Translations under genes and position numbers: made by a program | Notes under the pieces: generated by a model | Database searches by the model: none | Seen by the model: the letters and a program-made list of their open reading frames with translations, nothing else | Told to the model about the DNA's origin: nothing | Shown here: one piece after another, positions 34,493-44,373 of the stretch | How the letters are laid out: every line of letters starts with the position of its first letter | Position numbering within the stretch: the first letter of the stretch is position 1 | From: an uncultured Cellulomonas sp. | GTDB taxonomy: Bacteria > Actinomycetota > Actinomycetes > Actinomycetales > Cellulomonadaceae | DNA: 64,000 nucleotides | Direction: 5' to 3' | Assembly (NCBI RefSeq): GCF_947494015.1 | Contig: NZ_CANLTL010000003.1 | Location: 248,001-312,000 of the forward strand

Positions 34493-35332
34493 ATGACGGG
34501 GCATCGGATCTTCGCCACCAGCTTCGCGAGCATCTACCCGCACTACGTCGCCAAGGCGGAGCGCAAGGGGCGCAGCAAGGCCGAGGTCGACCAGGTGATC
34601 ACCTGGCTCACCGGGTACGACGCGGCCGGCCTGGAGCAGGTGCTGGCCGCCGACGTCGACCTGGAGACGTTCTTCGCCCGGGCACCACGGTTCAACCCGC
34701 ACGCGTCGCTGATCACCGGGGTGATCTGCGGGCACCGCGTGGAGGACATCGAGGACCCGCTGATGCAGCGGATCCGCTACCTGGACAAGCTGGTCGACGA
34801 GGTCGCTCGCGGCAAGCGGATGACGGCGGTCCTGCGGGGCGGTGAGGTCGACGGTGGGCCCGCGGCGGCGGGCGGCACCGACGCGGCCACCGGACGCGCG
34901 ACGTCGCGCGACCGGCGTGCGGTGACGACCGTGCCGAACGACGCTGACGTGGCGGGGTTCCTCGCGGCGGTCGAGCACGACGTCCGGCGTCGCGACGCGG
35001 CGACCCTGGTCGAGCTCCTGGGGCGGGTGACCGGTGAGCCGCCGCGGATGTGGGGACCGTCCATCGTGGGCTTCGGCCGGTACCACTACCGGTACGACAC
35101 CGGTCGCGAGGGCGACATGGCCGCCGTCGGCTTCTCCCCGCGCAAGGCGGCGACCACGGTGTACCTGGTGGACGGGTTCGACGCCTACGGCGACCTGCTC
35201 GAGCGGCTGGGGCCGCACACCACCGGCCGGTCGTGCCTGTACCTCAAGGACGTCGCGGCCGTGGACCTCACCGTGCTGGAGGAGCTGCTGCGCCGGTCGT
35301 ACGCGGCGACGACCGGCGCCGACGGCGGCTAG
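34493..35332 (+). CDS. DUF2200-DUF1801 fusion protein
   Basis: In this 279-residue protein, residues 1-115 match DUF2200 (HRIFATSFASIYPHYVAKAERKG written in part; FFARAPRFNPHASLITGVIC). A linker of about 35 residues follows, then a DUF1801/YdhG-like domain (TLVELLGRVTGEPPRMWG; VGFGRYHYRYDTGREGD; YLKDVAAVDLTVLEELL). Both domains usually occur as separate small proteins; DUF1801 relatives include a Bacillus frataxin-like iron chaperone. The combined function is unknown. It has a good ribosome-binding site and is preceded by a tandem repeat array. It converges on DUF4349 with 4 nt between stops. Confidence 0.85.
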   Translation: MTGHRIFATSFASIYPHYVAKAERKGRSKAEVDQVITWLTGYDAAGLEQVLAADVDLETFFARAPRFNPHASLITGVICGHRVEDIEDPLMQRIRYLDKLVDEVARGKRMTAVLRGGEVDGGPAAAGGTDAATGRATSRDRRAVTTVPNDADVAGFLAAVEHDVRRRDAATLVELLGRVTGEPPRMWGPSIVGFGRYHYRYDTGREGDMAAVGFSPRKAATTVYLVDGFDAYGDLLERLGPHTTGRSCLYLKDVAAVDLTVLEELLRRSYAATTGADGG

Positions 35333-35336
35333 CGGG

Positions 35337-36248
35337 TCACGTCGCGGACGCGTCCGAGGACGACGGCGTCGGGGCGCCGGTCCGGCCACGCACGCGGCGG
35401 CGTCGCGCGGCCAGCCACACCGCGCCCAGCACGCCGGCCAGCGCCGCCCACGGCAGCAGCACCCCCGTGACCAGCAGCGCGGCGGACAGCGTGGTGACCA
35501 GCGACCGCCAGCCGGTGACCAGCCCGCCCCAGAAGCCCGCGGACTCGATCACCGGGATCGTCTCGTCCGGCTCGGCGCGCAGCTCCAGCGCGAGGGTGGA
35601 CATCTGGACCTGGTCGGCGAGCCGGGCACGCTGGGACTGCAGCGCCTCGAGGTCGGACTGCCGCTGGGTCAGGCTGCTCTCGGCGGCGACGAGGTCCGCG
35701 GTGGACTCGGCGCGGGAGAGCAGGTCCTCCAGCCGGGCCACGGAGATCTGCAGGGCCCGGATGCGGGCGTCGAGGTCCTGCGCCTGACCGGTCACGTCCG
35801 TGCTGCGCAGCTGCACGTCCTCCACGGTCCCCAGCCGCTCGAGCTCGGACAGCACCGGGGTGAGGGTGTCCGACGGGATGCGCACCACCAGGCGCGCGGA
35901 GGCTGGCTGCTCCTCGGTGGCCGCCTGCTCGACCCGCTCCTGAACCCTCCCGCCGGACTGCTCGACGAGCGCGGCGACGTCGTGCACGGCGGCCCGCGGG
36001 TCGTCCACCGTGAGCACCACCGTGCCCTCGGTGATCACCTGGCGCTGCTCGTCCGCGACGGGGGCGCCCAGGCCCGCGGTGTCCACCGCGGCACCACCCT
36101 CGGCGCCGCCCTGGGCGGGCTCCGCACCGCTCAGCCCGCCGCCGTCGGCCACGGCGGCTTCGTCACCGCTCGCGCTGTCGCCGCCCGCGGCGGTGCAGCC
36201 GGCGAGCAGTGCGACGAGCAGGACCAGGGCGGCGGCGAGGCGTCTCAT
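35337..36248 (-). CDS. DUF4349 lipoprotein
   Basis: This 303-residue surface protein has a lipoprotein signal peptide with lipobox LLAGC (Cys18), a DUF4349 domain beginning QRQVITEGTVVLTVDDPRAA, a coiled coil at about 165-225 (ARLEDLLSRAESTADLVAAE), and one C-terminal transmembrane segment with a basic tail (WLAARRRRVRGR). It is thus anchored at both ends. Function unknown. TACGGT lies 6 nt before ATG 36248, giving a leaderless start. Confidence 0.9.
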   Translation of the reverse strand: MRRLAAALVLLVALLAGCTAAGGDSASGDEAAVADGGGLSGAEPAQGGAEGGAAVDTAGLGAPVADEQRQVITEGTVVLTVDDPRAAVHDVAALVEQSGGRVQERVEQAATEEQPASARLVVRIPSDTLTPVLSELERLGTVEDVQLRSTDVTGQAQDLDARIRALQISVARLEDLLSRAESTADLVAAESSLTQRQSDLEALQSQRARLADQVQMSTLALELRAEPDETIPVIESAGFWGGLVTGWRSLVTTLSAALLVTGVLLPWAALAGVLGAVWLAARRRRVRGRTGAPTPSSSDASAT

Positions 36249-36434
36249 GCGACCACCGTAGGAACCCGGCGCCCGGGCACCGGCGGGCCGGGGCGTCCGT
36301 GACCGGATCGTGCCCGACCGCGCCGATCCGGTGCCGTTCCGTGACCTGGCGGCGCCCCGACGGCACCTCGTCGGCGCCCCGGACGGGCACGGGCCGGACC
36401 GGGCGCAGCGCGGTGCGCTGCGAGTGGCGGTCGC

Positions 36435-37322
36435 TCAGCCCGCCAGCACCTGGGCCATCGCGTCCCGGCCGAGCGCGGCGAAAGTCGGGTCGTCGTCGGA
36501 GTGCGCGAGCAGCGCCGACGCCATGCACAGGGCCCACCCGCGGGCCCGGGCCCACGTCGCGTCGTCCACGCCGGTCGCGGCGGTGACCTGCCGGCGCAGC
36601 CGGCGCCGGCCGTCGGCGTCGAAGGTCAGCCACGCCGTGGCCAGGTCGGTCGCCGGGTCCCCGGCGGTGAGATCACCGAAGTCGAGGACGGCCGCGAGCC
36701 CGCCGTCCGGGGTGAGCAGCAGGTTGCCGGGGTGCAGGTCCCCGTGCACCCAGACCGGCGGACCGGCCCACCGCGGGACGCTGACGGCCTCCCGCCACAG
36801 GTCGAGCACCCGGTCCGCGTCGGGGACGTGGCCGGACGCGAGCCGGTCCCGGACGGCGTCGTCGCGCGTGGCCAGCGGCACGCCGCGCACCGGGTTGTGG
36901 GGCGCGCCGGCGGGCGCGGGGACGCCGAGGGCCACCAGCACGCGGCCGAGCGGCGCCACCAGCCCGCCGCGGGCGGCGGGCGGGACGGTGGTCGCCGGGC
37001 GGCCGGTGAACCAGGGCACGACGCTCCAGGCCCACGGGTACCGCCCGGACGGCGCCCCGACCCGCACCGGGACCGGCACCGGGACGGCCAGCGCCGGCGC
37101 CAGCACGGGCAGCCAGCGCTGCTCGTGGCGCACCAGCTCGGCGGCTGCGGCACGGCGGGGCACCCGCACGGCGAGGTCGTCCCCGAGCCGCAGCACGGCG
37201 TTGTCCCACCCGCTGGCCGCGACTCGCAGCGGCAGTCCGGCCAGGTCGGGGTGCTGGTCGCGCAGCAGGTCGCGCACGAGGTCGCCGGTGACGTCGACCT
37301 CGGCGGGCGGACGGGTCGCCAC
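36435..37322 (-). CDS. APH/choline-kinase family phosphotransferase
   Basis: This 295-residue kinase-fold protein has the catalytic loop VWVHGDLHPGNLLL and the metal-binding DFGDLTAGDPATDL. The N-terminal lobe (LRLGDDLAVRVPRR) carries ATP-binding features. The small-molecule substrate is unknown; membership of the aminoglycoside phosphotransferase family does not imply resistance. GTG 37322 is 2 nt from the Nudix stop, so it is the third gene of the guaB1-nudix operon. Confidence 0.88.
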   Translation of the reverse strand: MATRPPAEVDVTGDLVRDLLRDQHPDLAGLPLRVAASGWDNAVLRLGDDLAVRVPRRAAAAELVRHEQRWLPVLAPALAVPVPVPVRVGAPSGRYPWAWSVVPWFTGRPATTVPPAARGGLVAPLGRVLVALGVPAPAGAPHNPVRGVPLATRDDAVRDRLASGHVPDADRVLDLWREAVSVPRWAGPPVWVHGDLHPGNLLLTPDGGLAAVLDFGDLTAGDPATDLATAWLTFDADGRRRLRRQVTAATGVDDATWARARGWALCMASALLAHSDDDPTFAALGRDAMAQVLAG

Positions 37323-37324
37323 GG

Positions 37325-38032
37325 TCAGACCGGCGCCGGCACGGTGCGGCGGCGGTCCCACGGCTCGGTCCAGCCCACCGCGTCGAACACCCGGTCCAGC
37401 ACGATCGCGGTGAAGCCCCACACGAGGTGCTCGCCGGCGAGGAACGCGGGGGAGCGGTACACCGCGCCGCCGGTCCGGTGCTCGGTGACCCGGCGGTTCG
37501 CGGGGTCGAGCAGGTCGGCGACCGGTGCCCGGAACACGTGCGCCGACTCCCCGGCGTCGACCACGCCGACCGGGGACGGCCGCGACCACCAGGCCAGCAC
37601 GGGGGTCACCAGGTGATCGCTCACCGGCACGGCGACCTCGCCGAGCGTGCCCAGGACGTCGACGCCGCCCGCGTCCAGCCCGGTCTCCTCGACCGCCTCG
37701 CGCACGGCGGCGTCCTGGGGTCCGGCGTCCCCGGGGTCCACCCGGCCGCCGGGGAAGGCCACCTGGCCCGAGTGGTGCCGCAGGGTGGCGGCGCGGCCGA
37801 CGAGCAGCACGTCGAGGTCGGCGGGGACGGCGTCGGCGGCGTGCAGCCCCGGCCGCGTGTCCAGCACGCCGAACAGGACGAGCACCGCGGCCGGGCGGGC
37901 GGACGGACCGGCCACCCGCCCCAGGTGACCCTGCCAGCTCACCCCGCGCGCGGCCAGCGCCAGGAGCTGCTCGCGTGCGGTGGCCGCCGAGGGCGCGGCG
38001 GCGTCCCGGTGCGCGGCCGGCCCGTCCGTCAT
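37325..38032 (-). CDS. Nudix hydrolase, CoA-pyrophosphatase-like
   Basis: This 235-residue protein has the Nudix box GGRVDPGDAGPQDAAVREAVEETG (here GGRVDPGD plus REAVEETGL), with the REVEETG-type catalytic helix intact. The preceding HHSGQVAFPGGR is typical of NudL/YeaB-type CoA diphosphatases. It probably hydrolyses CoA or another nucleoside diphosphate derivative. It lies 7 nt downstream of guaB1. Confidence 0.9.
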   Translation of the reverse strand: MTDGPAAHRDAAAPSAATAREQLLALAARGVSWQGHLGRVAGPSARPAAVLVLFGVLDTRPGLHAADAVPADLDVLLVGRAATLRHHSGQVAFPGGRVDPGDAGPQDAAVREAVEETGLDAGGVDVLGTLGEVAVPVSDHLVTPVLAWWSRPSPVGVVDAGESAHVFRAPVADLLDPANRRVTEHRTGGAVYRSPAFLAGEHLVWGFTAIVLDRVFDAVGWTEPWDRRRTVPAPV

Positions 38033-38039
38033 GCCGGGC

Positions 38040-39548
<1,509 letters not shown>

Positions 39549-39570
39549 TCAGGCCCCGAGGCCGGCGCTG

Positions 39571-40491
39571 CTACTCCTTCACGGCCCCGGTGACGGTGTT
39601 CATGATCCGGCGCTGGAACACGAAGAACAGGATCGCCACCGGCACGGTCATCAGCGCCGCCGCGCCGAGCTTGAGCGGGAACTGGCTGCCCTGCCCCAGG
39701 CCGCCCGCCGCCAGCCCGGCCACGCCCTTGGTCAGGGTGGCCAGCTCGGGTGACTGCGCGGCGACGATGAAGTGCGACAGCTCGTTCCACGACCCCTGGA
39801 ACGACAGGATGACCAGGGTCACCAGGGCCGGGGTGGCCATCGGCAGGACGATCGACCAGTAGGTCCGGAACGTCCCGGCGCCGTCGATGCGTGCCGCCTC
39901 CTCGACGCTGCGCGGGATGGACTCGAAGAAGTTCTTCATGATGAAGATCCCGGCCGCGTCGGCGAGCAGCGGGATGATCAGGCCCGCGTAGGAGTCGTAG
40001 ATGCCGAGCTGGTTGAGCACCAGGAACTTCGGGATGAGCAGGACGACGCCCGGGACGGCCATCACCGCGACCAGCAGCGCGAAGACGACACCCCGGCCGC
40101 GGAAGTGCAGCCGGGCGAGGGCGTAGCCCGCCAGCGAGTCGATGAACACCCGGCCCAGCGTCACGCAGACGGTCACCACGACCGAGTTGGTGAACCACAG
40201 GGGGAAGTCCGAGCGCAGGAAGAGCCGCTCGTACGCCGCCGTCGTCCAGGTCTGCGGCACGAGGGACAGCGGCGACGCCACGGCCTCGGTGTCGGTCTTG
40301 AACGAGGTCACCACCTGGACCAGGAACGGGTACAGGTACAGCACGACGAAGCCGAGCAGGATCGCGTAGACCACCACGGTGCCCCGGCTGCGCCGCCGGG
40401 AGGACCGGTCCGGACGCACCGGCCCACGGGCCGAGGCGGCACCGGCACCGGCGCGGTCGCCGGTGCCGGCGACGGTGGGTGCGGCGGTCAT
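39571..40491 (-). CDS. Carbohydrate ABC transporter permease (MalG type)
   Basis: This 306-residue protein has six transmembrane helices and the EAA cytoplasmic loop EEAARIDGAGTFRTYWSIVLP, here in its usual MalG position near residue 210, which contacts the ATPase. The disordered N-terminus is Arg/Ala/Gly-rich. Its ATG overlaps the stop of the partner permease by 4 nt (ATGA). It is the last gene of the lacI-SBP-permease-permease operon. Confidence 0.93.
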   Translation of the reverse strand: MTAAPTVAGTGDRAGAGAASARGPVRPDRSSRRRSRGTVVVYAILLGFVVLYLYPFLVQVVTSFKTDTEAVASPLSLVPQTWTTAAYERLFLRSDFPLWFTNSVVVTVCVTLGRVFIDSLAGYALARLHFRGRGVVFALLVAVMAVPGVVLLIPKFLVLNQLGIYDSYAGLIIPLLADAAGIFIMKNFFESIPRSVEEAARIDGAGTFRTYWSIVLPMATPALVTLVILSFQGSWNELSHFIVAAQSPELATLTKGVAGLAAGGLGQGSQFPLKLGAAALMTVPVAILFFVFQRRIMNTVTGAVKE

Positions 40492-41702
40492 CGCTCCTCC
40501 TCCGGCTCGGTGGTGCGGCGGTCGGTGGCCGCCACCGCGGCGCCCGAGTCGGGTGCGCCGCCCGCGCCACGCGCGCTGGTGGCGGCCGCGACGCCGGTCG
40601 GCACGAAGCGCCGGCGCCGCGGGACCGTCGTCCGCTCGCGCAGGACCCACCGCTGGAAGGCCGCGAACGCGACGATGATGCCGAACAGGACGAACGCGAT
40701 CGCGGCCCCGCGGCCCCAGTCCTGCTGCTCGAAGGACGCCTGGTAGGACAGGTACGCCGGGGTCAGGGTCGTCTTGGCGGGACCGCCCTGGGTGGCGGTG
40801 TAGACCTGGTCGAACACCTGCCAGCAGCCGATCAGCCCCAGGGTCAGCACGGTGAACAGGGTCGGTCGCAGCATCGGCAGCGTGACGAGGCGGAACCGCT
40901 GCCAGGCGGTGGCGCCGTCCATCATGGCCGCCTCCTCCACGTCCCCGGAGATCTGCTGGAGCCCGGCGATGAAGAGCAGCATGAAGGTGCCGGACGTGGT
41001 GAACACGGCCATGAGGACGAGCACGCTCATCGCGATGCTCGGACCGCTCAGCCACTCCCACCAGGTGATGCCCAGGAAGCCGTGGCCGGTGAGCGCCGCC
41101 GGTCCGCTGTCGACGCCGACCGCGGACAGGGCCAGGTGCACCACGCCCCGTGCGTCGGCGAACCAGTTCGGCCCGTCCACACCCAGGAAGCCGACGAACC
41201 GGTTGACCGCCCCGGACGCCGAGAACAGGAACAGGAACAGCACGGTGATGGCCACCGAGCTGGTCACCGACGGGAAGTAGAACGCGGTCCGGAACGCCCC
41301 CCGGCCGCGCAGCACCTTGCGGTTGACCAGGACGGCCAGGAACAGGGCGAGCGTCGTCTGCAGCGGGACGACCAGCAGGACGTACCAGGCGTTGTTGCGC
41401 AGCGCCGTGCCGAAGTCCTGGGTCGCGAGCCCGCCGCCGGCCACGAGCTGCCGGTAGTTCTCCAGCCCGACGAAGTCCACCTCGGACGACAGCGGGCTGC
41501 CCCGGCCGGACCAGTCCGACACGCTGACCCACGCCGCCATGAGGATGGGGACGGCGAGGAAGAGCCCGAGGATCACGACCATCGGCGTGATGAAGGTCCA
41601 CCCGGCCGCACCCTCGCGGCCGTGGATCCGTGACCGGCGGGTGCGTCCGCCGTCCGGCGCGGGTGCCGGGCGGGGCACCCGCGCGGTCGTGGCGGTGGAC
41701 AT
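40488..41702 (-). CDS. Carbohydrate ABC transporter permease (MalF type)
   Basis: This is a 404-residue permease with about six to eight transmembrane helices, the EAA loop EEAAMMDGATAWQRFRLVTLP and a periplasmic-side insertion between helices. It pairs with the MalG-type permease. ATG 41702 shares one base with the stop of the binding-protein gene (TGATG). The C-terminal 45 residues are polar and probably cytoplasmic. Confidence 0.93.
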   Translation of the reverse strand: MSTATTARVPRPAPAPDGGRTRRSRIHGREGAAGWTFITPMVVILGLFLAVPILMAAWVSVSDWSGRGSPLSSEVDFVGLENYRQLVAGGGLATQDFGTALRNNAWYVLLVVPLQTTLALFLAVLVNRKVLRGRGAFRTAFYFPSVTSSVAITVLFLFLFSASGAVNRFVGFLGVDGPNWFADARGVVHLALSAVGVDSGPAALTGHGFLGITWWEWLSGPSIAMSVLVLMAVFTTSGTFMLLFIAGLQQISGDVEEAAMMDGATAWQRFRLVTLPMLRPTLFTVLTLGLIGCWQVFDQVYTATQGGPAKTTLTPAYLSYQASFEQQDWGRGAAIAFVLFGIIVAFAAFQRWVLRERTTVPRRRRFVPTGVAAATSARGAGGAPDSGAAVAATDRRTTEPEEER

Positions 41703-42967
41703 CAGCCGGCGGAGTCGAGGGCGGCCTGCATGTTGGTCTGCACGGAGGCCAGCATGCTGGTGATGTCGGCCGTGCCGAGGCCCTCGATCTGACCGTTGAG
41801 GTCGGCGATCACCTCGGACGCGCCCTGCGCGGTCGGCGGCCCGACGGCGAACTCGGCGCTGTCCAGGAAGGCGACCTGGTCGGGGAACAGGCTGCGGAAG
41901 TCCTCCGCCGCCGACTCCACCGACGGCATGACCCCGAACGCCTCGGCGAACTCGACCTGCTGCTCGGTGGAGGTCAGGGCGTCCACGAGCTCGACCGCCG
42001 CCTCCTGGTTGTCGCTGTCGGCGGCGATGCCCCAGCAGTTGGTGAACTGCAGCGTGCCCCGGCCGGCCGGGCCCGCGGGCAGCGGGACGACCTGGTAGGC
42101 GACGTCGGGGAAGTCGTTCTGCAGCGCGCCGACGATCCAGTTGCCCTCGATGGTCATGGCGGCGCGACCGGTGCCGAACGCCTCGCCGCCCCACCCGGCG
42201 TCGATGTCCGAGGGGAACTGCACGATGCCCTCGGTGTACATGTCCTGCACGAACGTCAGCGCCTCGACGTTCTCGGGGCTGTCGGCGACGGCCGTGGTGC
42301 CGTCCTCGTCGACGAGCCCGCCGCCGGCCTGCTCCATGAACGCCCCCAGCCGCTGGTACTCCGGACCGAAGCTCAACCCCACCTGGTCGCCGGTGGTCAG
42401 GGTCCGGGCGACCTCACGCAGACCCTCCCAGTCGGTCGGGATGTCGGCGTCGGTCAGGCCGGCGGCCTCCCAGGCCGCGGTGTTGATCACCAGGGCGAGG
42501 GTCGAGAAGTCCTTCGGGGCGCAGTAGAACTCCCCGTCGACGGTGAAGTTGTCCCGCAGCGAGGGGTAGAAGTCGTCGGCCGCGGCGACCTGGTCGCCGT
42601 AGGGGTACAGGGACCCGTTGGCGACGTAGCCGGCGAGCTGGTCGGTGCTCACGTAGAAGACGTCCGGCGGGCTGCCGGCGGCGAAGCCCTGGGCGAGCTC
42701 CTGGTTGAGGTCCGTGGCGACGTTGACGCTCGCCTCGACGCCGGACTCCTGCGACCACGCGTCCACGGCGGCGGTGACGGCGTCGGTCTCGGCGTCGCCG
42801 CTGGAGCCGATCAGGACGGACAGCTCGCCGGTGGCGGCGTCGTCGCCGCCGGCGCCGGTGTCACCGGCCGGGTCGTCGTCGAAGCCGGAGCCACCGCACG
42901 CCGACAGGGCGAGGACGCCCGAGGCGAGCAGGGCGGTCAGGGTGGTGGTGCGGGCGGGGCTGCTCAT
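41702..42967 (-). CDS. Sugar-binding lipoprotein of the ABC importer
   Basis: This is a 421-residue family 1 extracellular solute-binding protein. The lipobox LSAC gives Cys24, followed by a Gly/Asp-rich linker. The ligand sugar cannot be assigned, but the neighbouring debranching-type glycosidase suggests an alpha-glucoside or similar oligosaccharide. CAGGAG precedes the ATG. No ATPase gene is in the operon, so a shared MsiK-type ATPase elsewhere is likely. Confidence 0.93.
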   Translation of the reverse strand: MSSPARTTTLTALLASGVLALSACGGSGFDDDPAGDTGAGGDDAATGELSVLIGSSGDAETDAVTAAVDAWSQESGVEASVNVATDLNQELAQGFAAGSPPDVFYVSTDQLAGYVANGSLYPYGDQVAAADDFYPSLRDNFTVDGEFYCAPKDFSTLALVINTAAWEAAGLTDADIPTDWEGLREVARTLTTGDQVGLSFGPEYQRLGAFMEQAGGGLVDEDGTTAVADSPENVEALTFVQDMYTEGIVQFPSDIDAGWGGEAFGTGRAAMTIEGNWIVGALQNDFPDVAYQVVPLPAGPAGRGTLQFTNCWGIAADSDNQEAAVELVDALTSTEQQVEFAEAFGVMPSVESAAEDFRSLFPDQVAFLDSAEFAVGPPTAQGASEVIADLNGQIEGLGTADITSMLASVQTNMQAALDSAG

Positions 42968-43039
42968 GGGGTGTCTCCTGAGGGGCGCGGATGGACGGGT
43001 CGAGCGCGGGTCGGGTGCGACCGGGTCAGGGTCGGGTGG

Positions 43040-44128
43040 TCAGGTCGGGGGGCGCCGGTGCGCGCTGGAGTCGCGCACGACGAGGCGGGGGTTGAGCAGG
43101 ACGGCGCGGTCGGCGGGCTCGCCGCCGGCGCGGTGCTGGTCGGTCAGCTGCGCGAGGAGCAGCTCGAAGGCCCGGCCGGCCGCCTCGGTGAGCGGCTGCG
43201 CGACCGAGCTCAGGCCGACCGCGCGGGCCACGGGCGTGTCGTCGAAGCCGACGACGGCGGGCTGGTCCCCGGACGCCGCCGCGGCGAGCGTCCGTGACGC
43301 CGACAGGGCACCGAGCGCGAGGGAGTCGCTCGCGCAGACGAACGCGGTGGGCTGCGCGCGGGAGAGCAGCCGCTCGGCGGCCAGGACGCCGGTCCCCACG
43401 CCGTCGACCACGCTGATCGAGAGCCGGTCCAGCTCCTCGTCGCCGGTCGCGCCGGCGGCGCGCATGGCCCGTTCCCAGCCCCGGCGCCGGTCGTCGCCGA
43501 CGTCGGAGCCGGACGGCCACCCGATGAAGGCGATGCGCCGGTGCCCGAGGTCGAGCAGGTGCTCCACGGCGGCGCGGGTGCCGACGGCGCCGTCGACGTC
43601 GACCCAGGCGTGGTCGGCGACGTCCGCCGGGTCGCGGTCGTCGGCGGACGTGGTCGCCCACGGCCGGCCGAACGTCACGAACGGCACGTCGCTCGCGCTG
43701 AGCCAGCGCGTGCGCGGGTCGCCGTGATGGGTGGACGTCAGCACGAACGCGTCGACCCCGAGCACGTCGACCAGCTCGCCGTACTGGTCGATCTCCGCGT
43801 CGTCGTCGGCGGCCGTGAACAGCATGACGCGGTAGCCACGCAGCTGGGCCTGCTCGGTGACCGAGTGCAGGAAGCGGTCCAGGACGGCGCCGCTGATGCC
43901 GTCGGCGGTGGGCTCCAGCCGCAGGCCGACCACCCCGGACCTGCGGGTGCGCAGCTGGCGCGCGGCGCCGTGCGGGCGGTAGCCCAGCTCCGCGACGGCG
44001 CCCAGCACCCGCTCGAGCGTCTCCGGGTGGACCAGGTGCGGGGCGTTGAGGGCGTTGGACACCGTCTGGCGGGAGACGGCGGCCCGCGCGGCGACGGTGG
44101 CCAGGGTGGGACGGCGGTCGTCGCTCAC
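43040..44128 (-). CDS. LacI-family transcriptional regulator
   Basis: This 362-residue protein has an N-terminal helix-turn-helix (LATVAARAAVSRQTVSNAL) with the hinge helix region PHGAARQLRT, then a periplasmic-binding-like effector domain (VDAFVLTSTHHGDPR; GHRRIAFIGWPSGSDVGDDR). It is the first gene of the importer operon (72 nt before the binding protein) and divergent from the glycosidase. GTG 44128 follows GGAGG. Two GATCGATC-centred sites in the divergent region are its likely operators. Confidence 0.93.
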   Translation of the reverse strand: MSDDRRPTLATVAARAAVSRQTVSNALNAPHLVHPETLERVLGAVAELGYRPHGAARQLRTRRSGVVGLRLEPTADGISGAVLDRFLHSVTEQAQLRGYRVMLFTAADDDAEIDQYGELVDVLGVDAFVLTSTHHGDPRTRWLSASDVPFVTFGRPWATTSADDRDPADVADHAWVDVDGAVGTRAAVEHLLDLGHRRIAFIGWPSGSDVGDDRRRGWERAMRAAGATGDEELDRLSISVVDGVGTGVLAAERLLSRAQPTAFVCASDSLALGALSASRTLAAAASGDQPAVVGFDDTPVARAVGLSSVAQPLTEAAGRAFELLLAQLTDQHRAGGEPADRAVLLNPRLVVRDSSAHRRPPT

Positions 44129-44227
44129 GGCGCCTCCGGGTCCGGTGCGGCCGATGACGTCCTCGTCACCGGGTGGTGCTGTGCGTGGCCGGCCCGGCCG
44201 GTGCGGAGCGGGACGGGTGCGGCTGTT

Positions 44228-44241
44228 CTGGATCGATCAAA
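44228..44241. promoter_or_regulatory. LacI-type operator 1 (imperfect)
   Basis: CTGGATCGATCAAA matches the perfect site at 44261-44274 at 12 of 14 positions. Its centre is exactly 33 bp from that of the second site, about three helical turns. Confidence 0.6.
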
Positions 44242-44260
44242 CCCGCTACCGTGGCGGGCC

Positions 44261-44274
44261 TTGGATCGATCCAA
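44261..44274. promoter_or_regulatory. LacI-type operator 2 (perfect palindrome)
   Basis: TTGGATCGATCCAA is a perfect 14-bp palindrome with a central CG, the usual LacI-family operator form, in the lacI/glycosidase divergent region. Confidence 0.72.
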
Positions 44275-44373
44275 TGACAGTGTCAGAGTGGATCCGCGTG
44301 TCGAGTGCTGTCAAGACGAGCGGCGCAGGTGCGCATCACGGATCGGTCACGCGTCGAGGACGAGGGGGACCCC

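Noticed and set aside
36435-37322. Aminoglycoside resistance gene
   Set aside because: Only the general kinase fold is shared; it is a chromosomal operon member beside guaB1 and nudix with no resistance context.
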